Counted from the stretch's first letter, positions 44,912 through 53,795 are shown. The stretch: 64,000 bases of DNA from Phytohabitans maris (GCF_031085175.1 NZ_JAVHUY010000020.1:97282-161281); one strand, 5' to 3'. Notes: generated by a model not told the origin, from the letters alone. Numbers and translations are program-made.

Positions 44912-46884
44912 CCGAGGCCGGACGCGGGTCCGTGGGTCACGGCGCGGTGCCGGCAGACCGCACCCACGGCATCCGCCTGCGCCGGCTCCGCCTCGCCGCC
45001 GCCGAGCGCAGCTACGACATCGACTTCCGGGGGGCGGACGGCTCGGCGCGGGCGCTCTCGGTGATCGCGGGCGCCTTCGGCACCGGCAAGACCACCGTCC
45101 TGGAGTTCATCGACTACTGCCTCGGCGCCTCCGACCACCCGCGCCATCCAGAGGTCATGCCGCGGGTGCGCAGCGCCGCGCTGGAGGTCGACCTCTCCGG
45201 CGCCCCGCACGTCGTCGAGCGGACCGTGGGCGAGCCCTCCACCTGGGCCACCGTCCGCTCTGGACGCCTCGACGAGCAGGGCGAGGTCGCCAAGCGCCGG
45301 CCGTTACGCCCGGCCGCCCACCCGAGCAGCCTGTCCAGCCTGCTGCTGTCGTACTGCAAGCTCGAGGGGATCCACCTGCGCGACGCGCCCGACCCGGCCG
45401 GGTCGCCGGCCGACCCGCTCAGCTTCCGCGAGCTCATGTGGCTCTGCCTGCTGCTCGGCGACCGCCTCGACGGCGACCTGCTCTTCGAGCGGCAGCCGGT
45501 CCGCCACCTCACGCTCCGCCAGGTGGTCGACGTGGTCTTCGACGTCCACGACGACCGGCCGCTGCGGCTGGGGCGCCAGATCCGCGAGCTGGAGGAGCGG
45601 GCCGCCGCCGCCCGCGTGGCGTACGCGGCGGCGCAGGAGCTGGTCGAGGAGCAGAGCCTCGGCGACACCGCCCTGCTCGACGCGGCGCGCGAAGGCGCGA
45701 TGGCCGAGCAGGCGGCCGCGGACGCGGAGCTGGCCGAGCTGGACCGGCGTACGCTCGCCGCCGCCGGCTTCGCGGACGAGCTGCGCGACCGCTACAGACA
45801 GGCGGTCGAGGCGGCCGAGGAGGCGGTCACGGCGGTCCGCGACGGCGAGACCCAGTTGCGGCGGATGCTGCCATTGCGCGTGCAGTACGCGGACGACGTC
45901 TCGAAGCTGACCATGCTGTCGGAGGCGGAGGAGGTCTTCGAGCCGGTGCGGCTGACCGCCTGCCCGGTCTGCCACACCGTCCCAGCCACCACGCCGGCGA
46001 TCGCCGAAGGGCGCTGTGGCCTGTGCCAGACCGAGCTGCCCGCCGAGCCGTCGGGGGCCGCGCCCGACGTCGGCGCCGAACTCGCCGCCGCCAAGACCCG
46101 GCTCGCCGAGCTCACCCGGTGGGTCGAGGAGCTGGAGGGCGGGCTCCCCGCGCTGCGTACCACGGCTGAGCAGGCACTGGCCGCGGAGGTGGCGGCCGCG
46201 GCGGAGGTGGACGCCGCGACCGCCGGGGCGGTCACCCCCTTCCTCGGCGAACGGGACGCGCTGGCCCGCCGCCGCCAGGGCGCGGCGGTGGTGCACGAGC
46301 GGGCGGCGGCCGGGTTACGCCTGGTCGCGAGCCTGCGGCGGCGGGCACAGGACATCGAGCGGCAGGAGGCGACGATCGCGTCGCTGCGCGAGGAGCTGGC
46401 CGAGGCGGGGCAGTCGCCGCCGGACCGGTCCGCGGTGATCGGCCGGATCAGCGAACGGTTCGCGGAGCTGCTGGCCGAGTGGCGCTACCCCAAGCTCGCC
46501 GAGGCGTACGTGGACGAGCGGCTCGTGCCACACGTGCGCGGCCAGCGCTACACGGCCGCCTCCTCCGGCGGCCGCACGCTGATCGCGCTCGCCTGGCAGC
46601 TGGCCATCTTCGAGGTGGCCTGGGAGACGAACTCGTCACACCCGGGCTTCCTGCTGATCGACAGCCCGCAGCGCAGCCTCGTCGACAACCCGGTCGCCGG
46701 CGCCGCCACGATCGCCCGCGTCTACCGCCACCTGCGGCGCTGGCTGGCCGGCCCGGGCACCGGCGCGCAGATCGTCGTCGCCGACAACGCCCCGCCGGCC
46801 GAGGCCGAGGAAGACGTGATCGTGCGGTTCAGCCGCCGCTCCGACCAGCCCCCGTACGGCCTCATCGACGACGAAACCGACTAG
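44908..46884 (+). CDS. SMC/Rad50-like ABC ATPase of ABC three-component system
   Basis: 658 residues, ATG at 44908 with GGAGGA in front. Walker A GAFGTGKTT at 55-63; a long coiled-coil middle (about 210-540) interrupted by a zinc-ribbon-like C352-x2-C355...C370-x2-C373; signature ASSGGRTLIAL near 551-561; Walker B FLLIDSPQ near 581-588. The arrangement is that of DUF2326/Rad50-like ATPases. It should bind DNA or another trigger and control the nuclease-like partner through the middle protein. The stop codon TAG touches a dispersed palindrome (46884-46937) that may end the transcript. Confidence 0.75.
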   Translation: MTEAGRGSVGHGAVPADRTHGIRLRRLRLAAAERSYDIDFRGADGSARALSVIAGAFGTGKTTVLEFIDYCLGASDHPRHPEVMPRVRSAALEVDLSGAPHVVERTVGEPSTWATVRSGRLDEQGEVAKRRPLRPAAHPSSLSSLLLSYCKLEGIHLRDAPDPAGSPADPLSFRELMWLCLLLGDRLDGDLLFERQPVRHLTLRQVVDVVFDVHDDRPLRLGRQIRELEERAAAARVAYAAAQELVEEQSLGDTALLDAAREGAMAEQAAADAELAELDRRTLAAAGFADELRDRYRQAVEAAEEAVTAVRDGETQLRRMLPLRVQYADDVSKLTMLSEAEEVFEPVRLTACPVCHTVPATTPAIAEGRCGLCQTELPAEPSGAAPDVGAELAAAKTRLAELTRWVEELEGGLPALRTTAEQALAAEVAAAAEVDAATAGAVTPFLGERDALARRRQGAAVVHERAAAGLRLVASLRRRAQDIERQEATIASLREELAEAGQSPPDRSAVIGRISERFAELLAEWRYPKLAEAYVDERLVPHVRGQRYTAASSGGRTLIALAWQLAIFEVAWETNSSHPGFLLIDSPQRSLVDNPVAGAATIARVYRHLRRWLAGPGTGAQIVVADNAPPAEAEEDVIVRFSRRSDQPPYGLIDDETD

Positions 46885-46937
46885 TGATCAAAGCTCCCCT
46901 CAAGTCGTTCTAGCGGCTTGACGGGAGCTTCGATCAC
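46884..46937. repeat. Dispersed palindrome copy 3
   Basis: Arms opening GTGATCAAAGCTCCC and closing GAGCTTCGATCAC around the loop TTCTAG. It begins on the last base of the ATPase stop codon. Small arm differences (GTCG/CGGC) weaken pairing at the tip. Likely terminator of the three-gene set, 51 bp before pta. Confidence 0.78.
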
Positions 46938-46988
46938 TGACCGCCGGGCTCGATCTTGACCTCGCCTCGCATCCACAAGGCTCATCCG

Positions 46989-49052
46989 ATGGACACTAGG
47001 GCCGTGACACGAAGCGTTTACGTCGCCGGCCTGGGGCCGGGCGGCGGCAAGTCGACGATCGCGCTCGGGATGGCCGAGATGCTCTCCCGGCAGGTGGAGG
47101 GGATCGGGGCCTTCCGGCCGCTCGCCCCGGCCAGCGGGCGGGACGCGATCCTGGACCTGCTGCGGGAGCGTTACCGGATCGAGGATCCGTACGAGGACCT
47201 GTACGGCGCCACGTACGCCGAGGCGGACGAGCTGCTCTCCAGCGGCCGGCGGGAGGAGCTGATCGGCCTGATCGTCGGCCGCTACCGGGAGGTGGAGCGG
47301 CGGCACACGGCGATGGTGATCGTCGGCAACGGGCTGCGCGCCGACGACGAGACCGACGAGCTCGCGTTCAACGCCCGGATGGCCAACGAGTTCGGCAGCG
47401 TGGTCGTCGCCGTGGTCGACGGTCTCGACCAGGAGCCGGAGGCGATCGCGTCGGCGGCCAGCGCCGGCTACCACGGGCTGACCGACCTCGGCGCCACGGT
47501 GCTCGCCGTGATCGCCAACCGGGTGCCGCCGGGCACCGGGATGCCCGATCTGCCGGTACCGGCGTACGCGATCCCCGAGGTGCCGACCGTCTCGGCGCCA
47601 ACCGTGGCCGAGGTGGCGGCGCGGCTCGGCGCGACCCGGCTGGCCGGCGACGACGCGTCGCTCGACCGGGACGTGCTCGACTTCGTGGTCGGCGCGGCGC
47701 ACGTGCCGCTGCTGCTGGAGTACATGACCGACGGCTGCCTGCTGATCACCCCCGGCGACCGCGACGACCTGCTGGTGGTGGCGGCCGCGGCCCGGGCGGC
47801 CGGCTCGCCGGCGATCGCCGGGGTGGTGCTCACCCTCGGCGTACAGCCGGACCCGCGGACCATGCGGCTCGTGGAGTCGCTCGGCTCGGGGCTCGCGGTG
47901 CTCCTGGTGCCGACCGACAGCTACCACACGATCGAGGCGGTCGGGCGGATCGAGGGGCGCCCCACGGCGGCCAGCCCGCGCAAGGTGGAGGCCGCGATCG
48001 GCGCGTTCGAGTCCAGTGTGGACAGCGACGAGCTGATGCGCCGGCTGGACGTGGCGCGGGCGCCGCGGGTGACACCGCTGATGTTCGAGTACGAGCTGAT
48101 CGACCGCGCCCGCCTGAAGCGCCGCCACCTGGTGCTGCCGGAGGGTTCGGAGGAGCGGATCCTGCGCGCCACCGAGACGCTGCTGCGCCGGGGCGTGGCC
48201 GACCTGACGCTCCTCGGCGACCCGGACGGGATCGCCCGCAAGGCGAGGGAACTCGGGCTCGACGTCGACGGAGCGTCCATCGTGGACCCGGCGGCCAGCC
48301 CGTGGCTGGAGGAGTTCGCCCAGGCGTACGCGGAGATCCGCCGGCACAAGGGCGTCACGCTCGACCTCGCCCGCGACGTGGTACGGGACGTCAGCTACTT
48401 CGGCACGATGATGGTGCACACCGGCCGGGCGGACGGCATGGTCTCCGGCGCCACCCACACGACCGCGGCGACGATCCGCCCGGCGTTCGAGATCATCAAG
48501 ACCGTGCCGGGCGTCTCGGTCGCCTCCAGCGTCTTCCTGATGCTCCTCGCCGACCGGGTGCTCGTCTACGGCGACTGCGCGGTCAACCCCGACCCGGACG
48601 CCGCCCAGCTCGCCGACATCGCGCTCTCCTCGGCGGACACCGCCGCGCGCTTCGGCATCGAGCCGCGGGTGGCGATGCTCTCGTACTCGACCGGCGTCTC
48701 CGGTGCCGGCGCCGACGTGGAGAAGGTCGCGGCGGCCACCGCGCTGGTCCGGGAGCGCCGGCCCGACCTGCCCGTCGAGGGCCCCATCCAGTACGACGCG
48801 GCGGTCGACCCGAGCGTGGCCCGCACCAAGCTGCCCGGCAGCACGGTCGCCGGCTACGCCACGGTCTTCATCTTCCCGGACCTCAACACCGGCAACAACA
48901 CGTACAAGGCGGTGCAGCGCACGGCCGGCGCGGTGGCGGTCGGCCCGGTGATGCAGGGGTTACGGCGGCCGGTCAACGATCTCAGCCGGGGCGCCACGGT
49001 GAAGGATATCGTCAACACCGTGGCCATCACGGCGATCCAGGCGGCGTCATGA
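46989..49052 (+). CDS. pta: Phosphate acetyltransferase, long form
   Basis: 687 residues. N-terminal BioD-like P-loop domain (AGLGPGGGKSTIALG), DRTGG middle domain (about 200-320), and the C-terminal PTA_PTB catalytic domain from about 365 (HLVLPEGSEERILRATE, DGMVSGATHTTAATIRPAFEII, FPDLNTGNNTYKAVQRTAGAVAVGP). It exchanges acetyl-CoA and acetyl phosphate. The start is the ATG at 46989; the GTG at 47004 is possible. The stop overlaps the ackA ATG, so the pair is coupled for acetate overflow or use. Confidence 0.94.
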   Translation: MDTRAVTRSVYVAGLGPGGGKSTIALGMAEMLSRQVEGIGAFRPLAPASGRDAILDLLRERYRIEDPYEDLYGATYAEADELLSSGRREELIGLIVGRYREVERRHTAMVIVGNGLRADDETDELAFNARMANEFGSVVVAVVDGLDQEPEAIASAASAGYHGLTDLGATVLAVIANRVPPGTGMPDLPVPAYAIPEVPTVSAPTVAEVAARLGATRLAGDDASLDRDVLDFVVGAAHVPLLLEYMTDGCLLITPGDRDDLLVVAAAARAAGSPAIAGVVLTLGVQPDPRTMRLVESLGSGLAVLLVPTDSYHTIEAVGRIEGRPTAASPRKVEAAIGAFESSVDSDELMRRLDVARAPRVTPLMFEYELIDRARLKRRHLVLPEGSEERILRATETLLRRGVADLTLLGDPDGIARKARELGLDVDGASIVDPAASPWLEEFAQAYAEIRRHKGVTLDLARDVVRDVSYFGTMMVHTGRADGMVSGATHTTAATIRPAFEIIKTVPGVSVASSVFLMLLADRVLVYGDCAVNPDPDAAQLADIALSSADTAARFGIEPRVAMLSYSTGVSGAGADVEKVAAATALVRERRPDLPVEGPIQYDAAVDPSVARTKLPGSTVAGYATVFIFPDLNTGNNTYKAVQRTAGAVAVGPVMQGLRRPVNDLSRGATVKDIVNTVAITAIQAAS

Positions 49053-50146
49053 AGATCCTCGTCCTCAACAGCGGCTCGTCGTCGGTCAAGTACCAGCTCT
49101 ACGACGGAGACGGCACCGTCGACAAGGGACTCGTCGAGCGGGTCACCGACCACGAGGCCGCCCTCGCCGAGGTGACCCGGCGGCTCGACCTGTCCGGGCT
49201 GGACGGTGTGGGGCATCGCGTGGTCCACGGTGGAGCGTCGTTCAGCGAGCCGACCCTGGTCACCGACGAGGTCCTGAAGGACATCCGGCAGCTGATCCCG
49301 CTCGCCCCCCTGCACAACCCGGCCAACCTCGCCGGCGTCGAGGTGGCGCGCAAGCTGCTGCCCGGCGTACCGCAGGTGGCGGTCTTCGACACGGCCTTCC
49401 ACCGCACGCTGCCCGAGGAGGCGGCCAGGTACGCCATCGACGGTGAGCTGGCCGACCGGTACGGCGTGCGCCGGTACGGCTTTCACGGCACCTCCCACGC
49501 GTACGTCTCCCGGCGCACCGCCATGCTCCTCGGGCGTCCACTGGAGACGGTCAACACGATCACGCTGCACCTCGGCAACGGCGCGAGCGCGTGCGCGGTC
49601 GAAGGTGGACGGTCGGTCGCCACGTCGATGGGGCTGACGCCGCTGGAGGGGCTCGTCATGGGCACCCGTCCCGGCGACGTCGACCCCGGCGTGCTGATCT
49701 ACCTCGCCCGCAACGCGGGGATGGGCGTGGACGACCTCGACGACATGCTCAACCACCGCAGCGGCCTGAAAGGGCTGGCCGGGGCCGGCGACATGCGCGA
49801 GGTGCTGAGCCGCCGCGCCGCCGGCGACCCGGCCGCCACGCTCGCGCTCGCCGTGTACTGCCGGCGGATCAAGGAGTACGTCGGCGCCTACTACGCGGTG
49901 CTGGGCAGGCTCGACGCGATCACGTTCACGGCCGGGGTGGGCGAGCGGGCACCGGCGGTACGGGCCGAATCGCTGGCCGGCCTGTCACGGATGGGTATCG
50001 AGATCGACACGGAGCGCAACGAGCGGGTGAAGGAGGGGCTCATCTCGCCGGACGGTGCGCCGGTCGCCGTCTTCGTGGTGCCGACCGACGAAGAGCTGGA
50101 GATCGCCACGCAGGCGCGCGGCGTGATCGGATCAGCCCAGGGCTAG
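49049..50146 (+). CDS. ackA: Acetate kinase
   Basis: 365 residues. Opens with KILVLNSGSSSVKYQLYD; VGHRVVHGG, FDTAFHRTLP, YGFHGTSHAYVS and TLHLGNGASACA are the acetate kinase motifs. It makes ATP and acetate from acetyl phosphate and ADP, or the reverse. ATGA overlap with pta. Slightly shorter than the common 395-400 residues but all motifs are present. Its 3' end overlaps by 15 bases with a small gene on the other strand. Confidence 0.94.
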   Translation: MKILVLNSGSSSVKYQLYDGDGTVDKGLVERVTDHEAALAEVTRRLDLSGLDGVGHRVVHGGASFSEPTLVTDEVLKDIRQLIPLAPLHNPANLAGVEVARKLLPGVPQVAVFDTAFHRTLPEEAARYAIDGELADRYGVRRYGFHGTSHAYVSRRTAMLLGRPLETVNTITLHLGNGASACAVEGGRSVATSMGLTPLEGLVMGTRPGDVDPGVLIYLARNAGMGVDDLDDMLNHRSGLKGLAGAGDMREVLSRRAAGDPAATLALAVYCRRIKEYVGAYYAVLGRLDAITFTAGVGERAPAVRAESLAGLSRMGIEIDTERNERVKEGLISPDGAPVAVFVVPTDEELEIATQARGVIGSAQG

Positions 50147-50296
50147 GAAGGCCGCCAGCACGATCAGGATCGCGGCCAGCACCGCGATGCCGATGATCAG
50201 GGGCAGGCGGGACGGCGCCGCCTCGGCCTCCGCGCCCTGCGCGAAGGAGCGAAACGCCTCCGTGTTACCGCTCGGGTCCACGTACTCGTCAGACAT
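50132..50296 (-). CDS. Small single-pass membrane protein (54 aa), unknown function
   Basis: ATG at 50296, TGA at 50132. The sequence starts MSDEYVDPSGNTEAFRSFAQ and ends with one membrane helix of about 22 residues (LPLIIGIAVLAAILIVLAAFL) in an N-in or N-out orientation that cannot be told. Coding is supported by actinobacterial codon bias and a sensible soluble-plus-TM layout. It is divergent from the mmpL-like gene across 116 bp that hold a perfect dyad, and its 3' end overlaps ackA. Confidence 0.7.
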   Translation of the reverse strand: MSDEYVDPSGNTEAFRSFAQGAEAEAAPSRLPLIIGIAVLAAILIVLAAFLALG

Positions 50297-50310
50297 GGCC
50301 CTGACCATAG

Positions 50311-50334
50311 CGTGGTAGGGCAGGCCCTACCACG
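50311..50334. promoter_or_regulatory. Perfect 24-bp dyad in the divergent promoter of the small protein and mmpL
   Basis: CGTGGTAGGGC (50311-50321) and GCCCTACCACG (50324-50334) are exact inverted repeats with a 2-bp centre. The size and tight spacing fit a dimeric repressor site, not a terminator. No regulator gene is adjacent. Confidence 0.6.
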
Positions 50335-50412
50335 AAGGCGCGGTGTTCCTCACCAGAAAGTGGGGTGCGCGCTGGATCGAAGCGGATCAGCCCCGCTCAT
50401 AGCGTCAGCGGC

Positions 50413-52611
50413 ATGACGACATCCATGTTGCGACCGCCGGAGATCCGGCCGGACGAGACCCTGACGAGCCACCGGCGGCCCCGCAACCTGGCCGCCTCCG
50501 TCGCCCGCTTCAGCGCACGGCACCGGGCCACCGCGATCGGTGGCTGGCTGCTCTTCGTGGTCCTGGCGACCGCGCTGAGCGCCGTGATCGGCACCATCGG
50601 CGCGGAGGACAGCGACTACGGCAACGGCGAGTCCAAGCGGGCCGCCCAGATCGTCGACGCGGCCGGCTTCCCGGAGCGGGCCGGCGAGATGGTGATCGTG
50701 CAGAGCGGCACGCTCACCGCCGACTCGACCGAGTTCCGCGGCGTGGTGCGGGAGGCCGCGGCCGCCGTCGAGGCCACCGGCCAGGTCGAAAACGTCAACA
50801 CCGACGCGGTATCCGAGGACGGGCACTCGGCGCTCGTCACGTTCGACATGAAGGGCGACCCGGAGACGGCCGCGGACCGGATCGAACCGGTCTTCGCCGC
50901 CGTGGCCGGCGTGCAGGACCGGCACCCGGACCTGCTCGTCGCGCAGACCGGCGAGGTCAGCATCGACGAGGCGATCGAGGGCCAGGTGAGCGACGCGCTC
51001 GGTACCCTCTCGATGCTCTCCCTGCCGGTGACGCTCGGCATCCTGATCGTGGCGTTCGGCGCGCTGCTGGCCGCCGTACTCCCGCTCGGCCTCGCCGTCA
51101 CCGCGTTCCTGGCGTCCCTCGGCCTGCTGGCGGCGAGCAGCCGCTTCTTCCCGGCCGACGACACGGTCACCCACCTGATGCTGCTCATGGGGCTGGCGGT
51201 GGGCGTGGACTACTGCCTCTTCTACATCCGCCGGGAACGGGAGGAGCGGGCCAAGGGCGCCAGTCCCGAACAGGCCCTCGCCACCGCGGCGGCCACCTCC
51301 GGGCGGTCGGTGCTGATCTCGGCGTTCACCGTGATCATCGCGATGGCTGGCATGTTCCTGACCCGGGACACGACGTTCATCAGCCTGGCCGTCGGCACGA
51401 TCCTGGTCGTCGCGACCGCCGCGCTGGGCTCGCTCACCGTACTCCCGGCGATGCTCTCCAAGCTGGGCGACAAGGTCGACCTGGGTCGCATCCCCGGCCT
51501 GTACCGGCGCAAGTCCGACGGGCGCTTCTGGCGGTTCGTGCTCCGCGTGGTGCTGCGCCGGCCCGGCGTCTCCGCCACGATCGCGGCCGCCGCCCTGGTC
51601 GCACTGGCGCTGCCGGCGCTCGGCATGCGCCCGGCGTCCGACGGCATCGACGGCGTCAAGCACGACGCCGCCGCCATCAAGACGTACGACCAGGTGCAGG
51701 CCGCCTTCCCCGGCGGCGCCGACCCGGCCACCGTCGTGGTCAAGGCCCCGGACGTCACCAACCCCGCGATGACCGCGGCGATCGCTGACTTCAAGGCCAA
51801 GGCGCTGGCAACCGGCCAGCTGCACGAGCCGGTGACCGTCGAGGTCAACCCCGACCGTACGGTCGCCCGGATCGGCATCGGCCTCTCCGGCACGGGTACC
51901 GACAAGGTCTCCGAGCAGGCCATCCACACGCTGCGCGACGACGTCATCCCGACCACGCTCCGGGGCGTGGACGGCGCGGACGTCACGGTCACCGGCGGTA
52001 CCGCCCAGTCGGTCGACTTCAACCACGCGCTCACCCGCAGCGTGCCGCTGGTGTTCGCGTTCGTGCTGGGGTTGGCGTTCGTACTGATGCTGGTGTCGTT
52101 CCGCTCGGTGGTCGTGGCGGTGACCGCGATCGTGCTCAACCTGCTCTCGGTGGCCGCCGCGTACGGCGCGCTGACGCTCGCCTTCCAGCACGGCTGGGGC
52201 GCCGGGCTGATGGACTTCCAGGAGCGCGGCACGATCACGAGCTGGATCCCGCTGTTCCTCTTCGTGATCCTGTTCGGCCTCTCGATGGACTACCACGTCT
52301 TCGTGCTGAGCCGGATCCGCGAGGGCCACGACCGCGGCTGGCCGACCCGGCTCGCCGTCACCCGCGGCATCCAGAACACGGCCGGCGTGATCACCAGCGC
52401 GGCGGTGGTGATGGTGGCGGTCTTCGCGCTCTTCACCACGGCCCCGCTGACCGCGATGAAGGAGATGGGCTTCGGCCTCGCGATCGCCGTGCTGCTCGAC
52501 GCCACGATCGTACGGGCGGTGCTCCTTCCCTCGGTGATGGCGATGCTGGGCGAGCGAAACTGGTACCTGCCACGCTGGCTGGGGTGGCTGCCGCGGCTGT
52601 CGCACCAGTAA
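50413..52611 (+). CDS. MmpL/RND family transporter
   Basis: 732 residues from an ATG at 50413 (no strong ribosome site; the in-frame extension is unlikely). Two-fold MMPL layout: TM1 about 35-55, a large extracytoplasmic loop, five TM helices at about 195-345, then a second loop and five helices at about 540-720. FGLSMDYHVFVLSRIREG and GLAVGVDYCLFYIRREREE are the family repeats with the proton-path Asp-Tyr pair. It uses the proton gradient to export lipids or drugs. The 24-bp dyad upstream suggests a repressor in trans. Confidence 0.9.
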   Translation: MTTSMLRPPEIRPDETLTSHRRPRNLAASVARFSARHRATAIGGWLLFVVLATALSAVIGTIGAEDSDYGNGESKRAAQIVDAAGFPERAGEMVIVQSGTLTADSTEFRGVVREAAAAVEATGQVENVNTDAVSEDGHSALVTFDMKGDPETAADRIEPVFAAVAGVQDRHPDLLVAQTGEVSIDEAIEGQVSDALGTLSMLSLPVTLGILIVAFGALLAAVLPLGLAVTAFLASLGLLAASSRFFPADDTVTHLMLLMGLAVGVDYCLFYIRREREERAKGASPEQALATAAATSGRSVLISAFTVIIAMAGMFLTRDTTFISLAVGTILVVATAALGSLTVLPAMLSKLGDKVDLGRIPGLYRRKSDGRFWRFVLRVVLRRPGVSATIAAAALVALALPALGMRPASDGIDGVKHDAAAIKTYDQVQAAFPGGADPATVVVKAPDVTNPAMTAAIADFKAKALATGQLHEPVTVEVNPDRTVARIGIGLSGTGTDKVSEQAIHTLRDDVIPTTLRGVDGADVTVTGGTAQSVDFNHALTRSVPLVFAFVLGLAFVLMLVSFRSVVVAVTAIVLNLLSVAAAYGALTLAFQHGWGAGLMDFQERGTITSWIPLFLFVILFGLSMDYHVFVLSRIREGHDRGWPTRLAVTRGIQNTAGVITSAAVVMVAVFALFTTAPLTAMKEMGFGLAIAVLLDATIVRAVLLPSVMAMLGERNWYLPRWLGWLPRLSHQ

Positions 52612-52692
52612 GCCTCTGCGGTGTCCGGACGGCCGCCGTACGGGAACCGGAAAGCCGGCCCAGTACGGCGGTCCCGTCCGTACCGTCGAAAC

Positions 52693-53591
52693 ATGAAGCG
52701 GTTCGCAGCGGGGCTCGTCGGCGTGGTCCTGCTGCTCGCTTCGGCGGGGGGGGGGGGGGGGGCCCCCCCCCCCCGCCCCCCCCCCCCGGGCCCCCCGGGG
52801 GGGGGGGGGGGGGCGCCCCGCCCCCCCACGCCGTTTCGCACGCCGCGGCCCCGGCGACGACGTTCCCGGTCGGCATCCGCCTGCTGGCGTTCAGCCGCGG
52901 CCCGGCCCGCCCGCTGCCCACCACGGTCTGGTACCCGGCCCTCTACCCCGGCCGCGACGCCCCGGTCGCCGCCGGCCGCTTTCCGGTCGTCGTCTACAGC
53001 CACGGGCTGCACAGCCTCCCCGGGGCGCACGCCGAGATCGTCAGCCGCTGGGTGGCGGCCGGTTTCGTGGTGGCCGCGCCGGCCTACCCGCGCACCCGGA
53101 AGGACGCCCGCCGGTTCAGCCGCGCCGACGTGCGCAACCAGCCCGCCGACGCCTGGTACGTGGTCCGCAAGGTGCTCGCCGTCCCGATCTTCGCCGGCCA
53201 CCTGGACGCCGGCCGGATCGCCGCGGCCGGCCACTCCGCCGGCGGCTACACGACGGCGGGCCTCTTCACGGCCGGCCACGACCGCCGGTTGCGCGGCGGC
53301 ATCGTGATCGCCGGGGCCGGGATGGCCGGCGCCTTCTCCGGCCCGCGAGCCGCGCTGCTCTTCATCCACGGCACCGCCGACCCGACCGTGCCGATCGAGG
53401 CCGCGCGGGCCGCGTACGACCGCGTCAACTGGCCGAAGGCGTTCCTGGCGCTGAAGGGCCAGGACCACGGCGCCTACCTGACTCCGGGCCAGCCCGACTT
53501 CACCCGGGTACTGGCGACCACGCTCGACTTCCTGCGCTGGACCCTCTACGACGACCTCGCCGCCCGCGGCCGGCTCACGCTGACGACCTGA
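52693..53591 (+). pseudogene. Alpha/beta hydrolase, frame broken at a G/C homopolymer block
   Basis: The signal peptide (MKRFAAGLVGVVLLLAS, ATG at 52693) is in one frame. The mature domain (FPVGIRLLAFSRGPARPLPTTVWYP..., to the TGA at 53591) is in another. Between them is the G/C block 52746-52827, so one base fewer or two more would join them. The catalytic domain is whole: VVYSHGLHS for the oxyanion region, AAAGHSAGGYTT with the nucleophile Ser, FIHGTADPTVP for the Asp, and GQDHGAYL with the His. Related to the hydrolase at 54631. It is either a sequencing/assembly fault in a good gene, or a slippage-switched or dead gene. Confidence 0.75.
52746..52827. repeat. Extreme G/C homopolymer block (G17-C12-G-C12-G3-C6-G17...)
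   Basis: The order is G17 (52746-52762), C12, G, C12, G3, C6, G17 (52797-52813), then a C/G stretch to 52827. No A or T occurs in about 82 bases. It falls exactly at the signal peptide/mature junction of a hydrolase gene, where the paralog has a Pro/Ala/Thr spacer. Confidence 0.9.
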
Positions 53592-53622
53592 CCGCCGCCC
53601 AGATCCAAGGGCTAGCGCGACG

Positions 53623-53681
53623 GCTGTGATCGAAGCTCCCCTCAGGTCGCTCTAACGACTTGAGGGGAGCTTCGATACAGC
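53623..53681. repeat. Dispersed palindrome copy 4
   Basis: Arms opening GCTGTGATCGAAGCTCCCC (53623) and closing with the mirror at 53681, loop about CTCTAA; one base is missing in the right arm and a G-T pair occurs near the tip. It follows the broken hydrolase gene by 32 bp and precedes the sirtuin gene. The extra GCTGT/ACAGC pair lengthens the stem beyond that of the other copies. Confidence 0.78.
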
Positions 53682-53795
53682 CCATCACCGAGCTTCAGCC
53701 GCAACCAACCAGCCGCACCGCGACGGTGGCCGGGAGGCCGGGGCTTGTGGAGAGCGGAGGGTGAGTGCCGGCGGGGGCTGAGGCACCATGGATGG

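Noticed and set aside
50350..52605. 751-residue minus-strand frame opposite mmpL
   Set aside because: His/Arg/Gly/Glu-rich antisense shadow; the plus-strand MMPL motifs are clear.
52433..53468. Gly/Pro-rich proteins predicted across the G/C block
   Set aside because: Poly-Gly/Pro comes from the homopolymers only; no other support.
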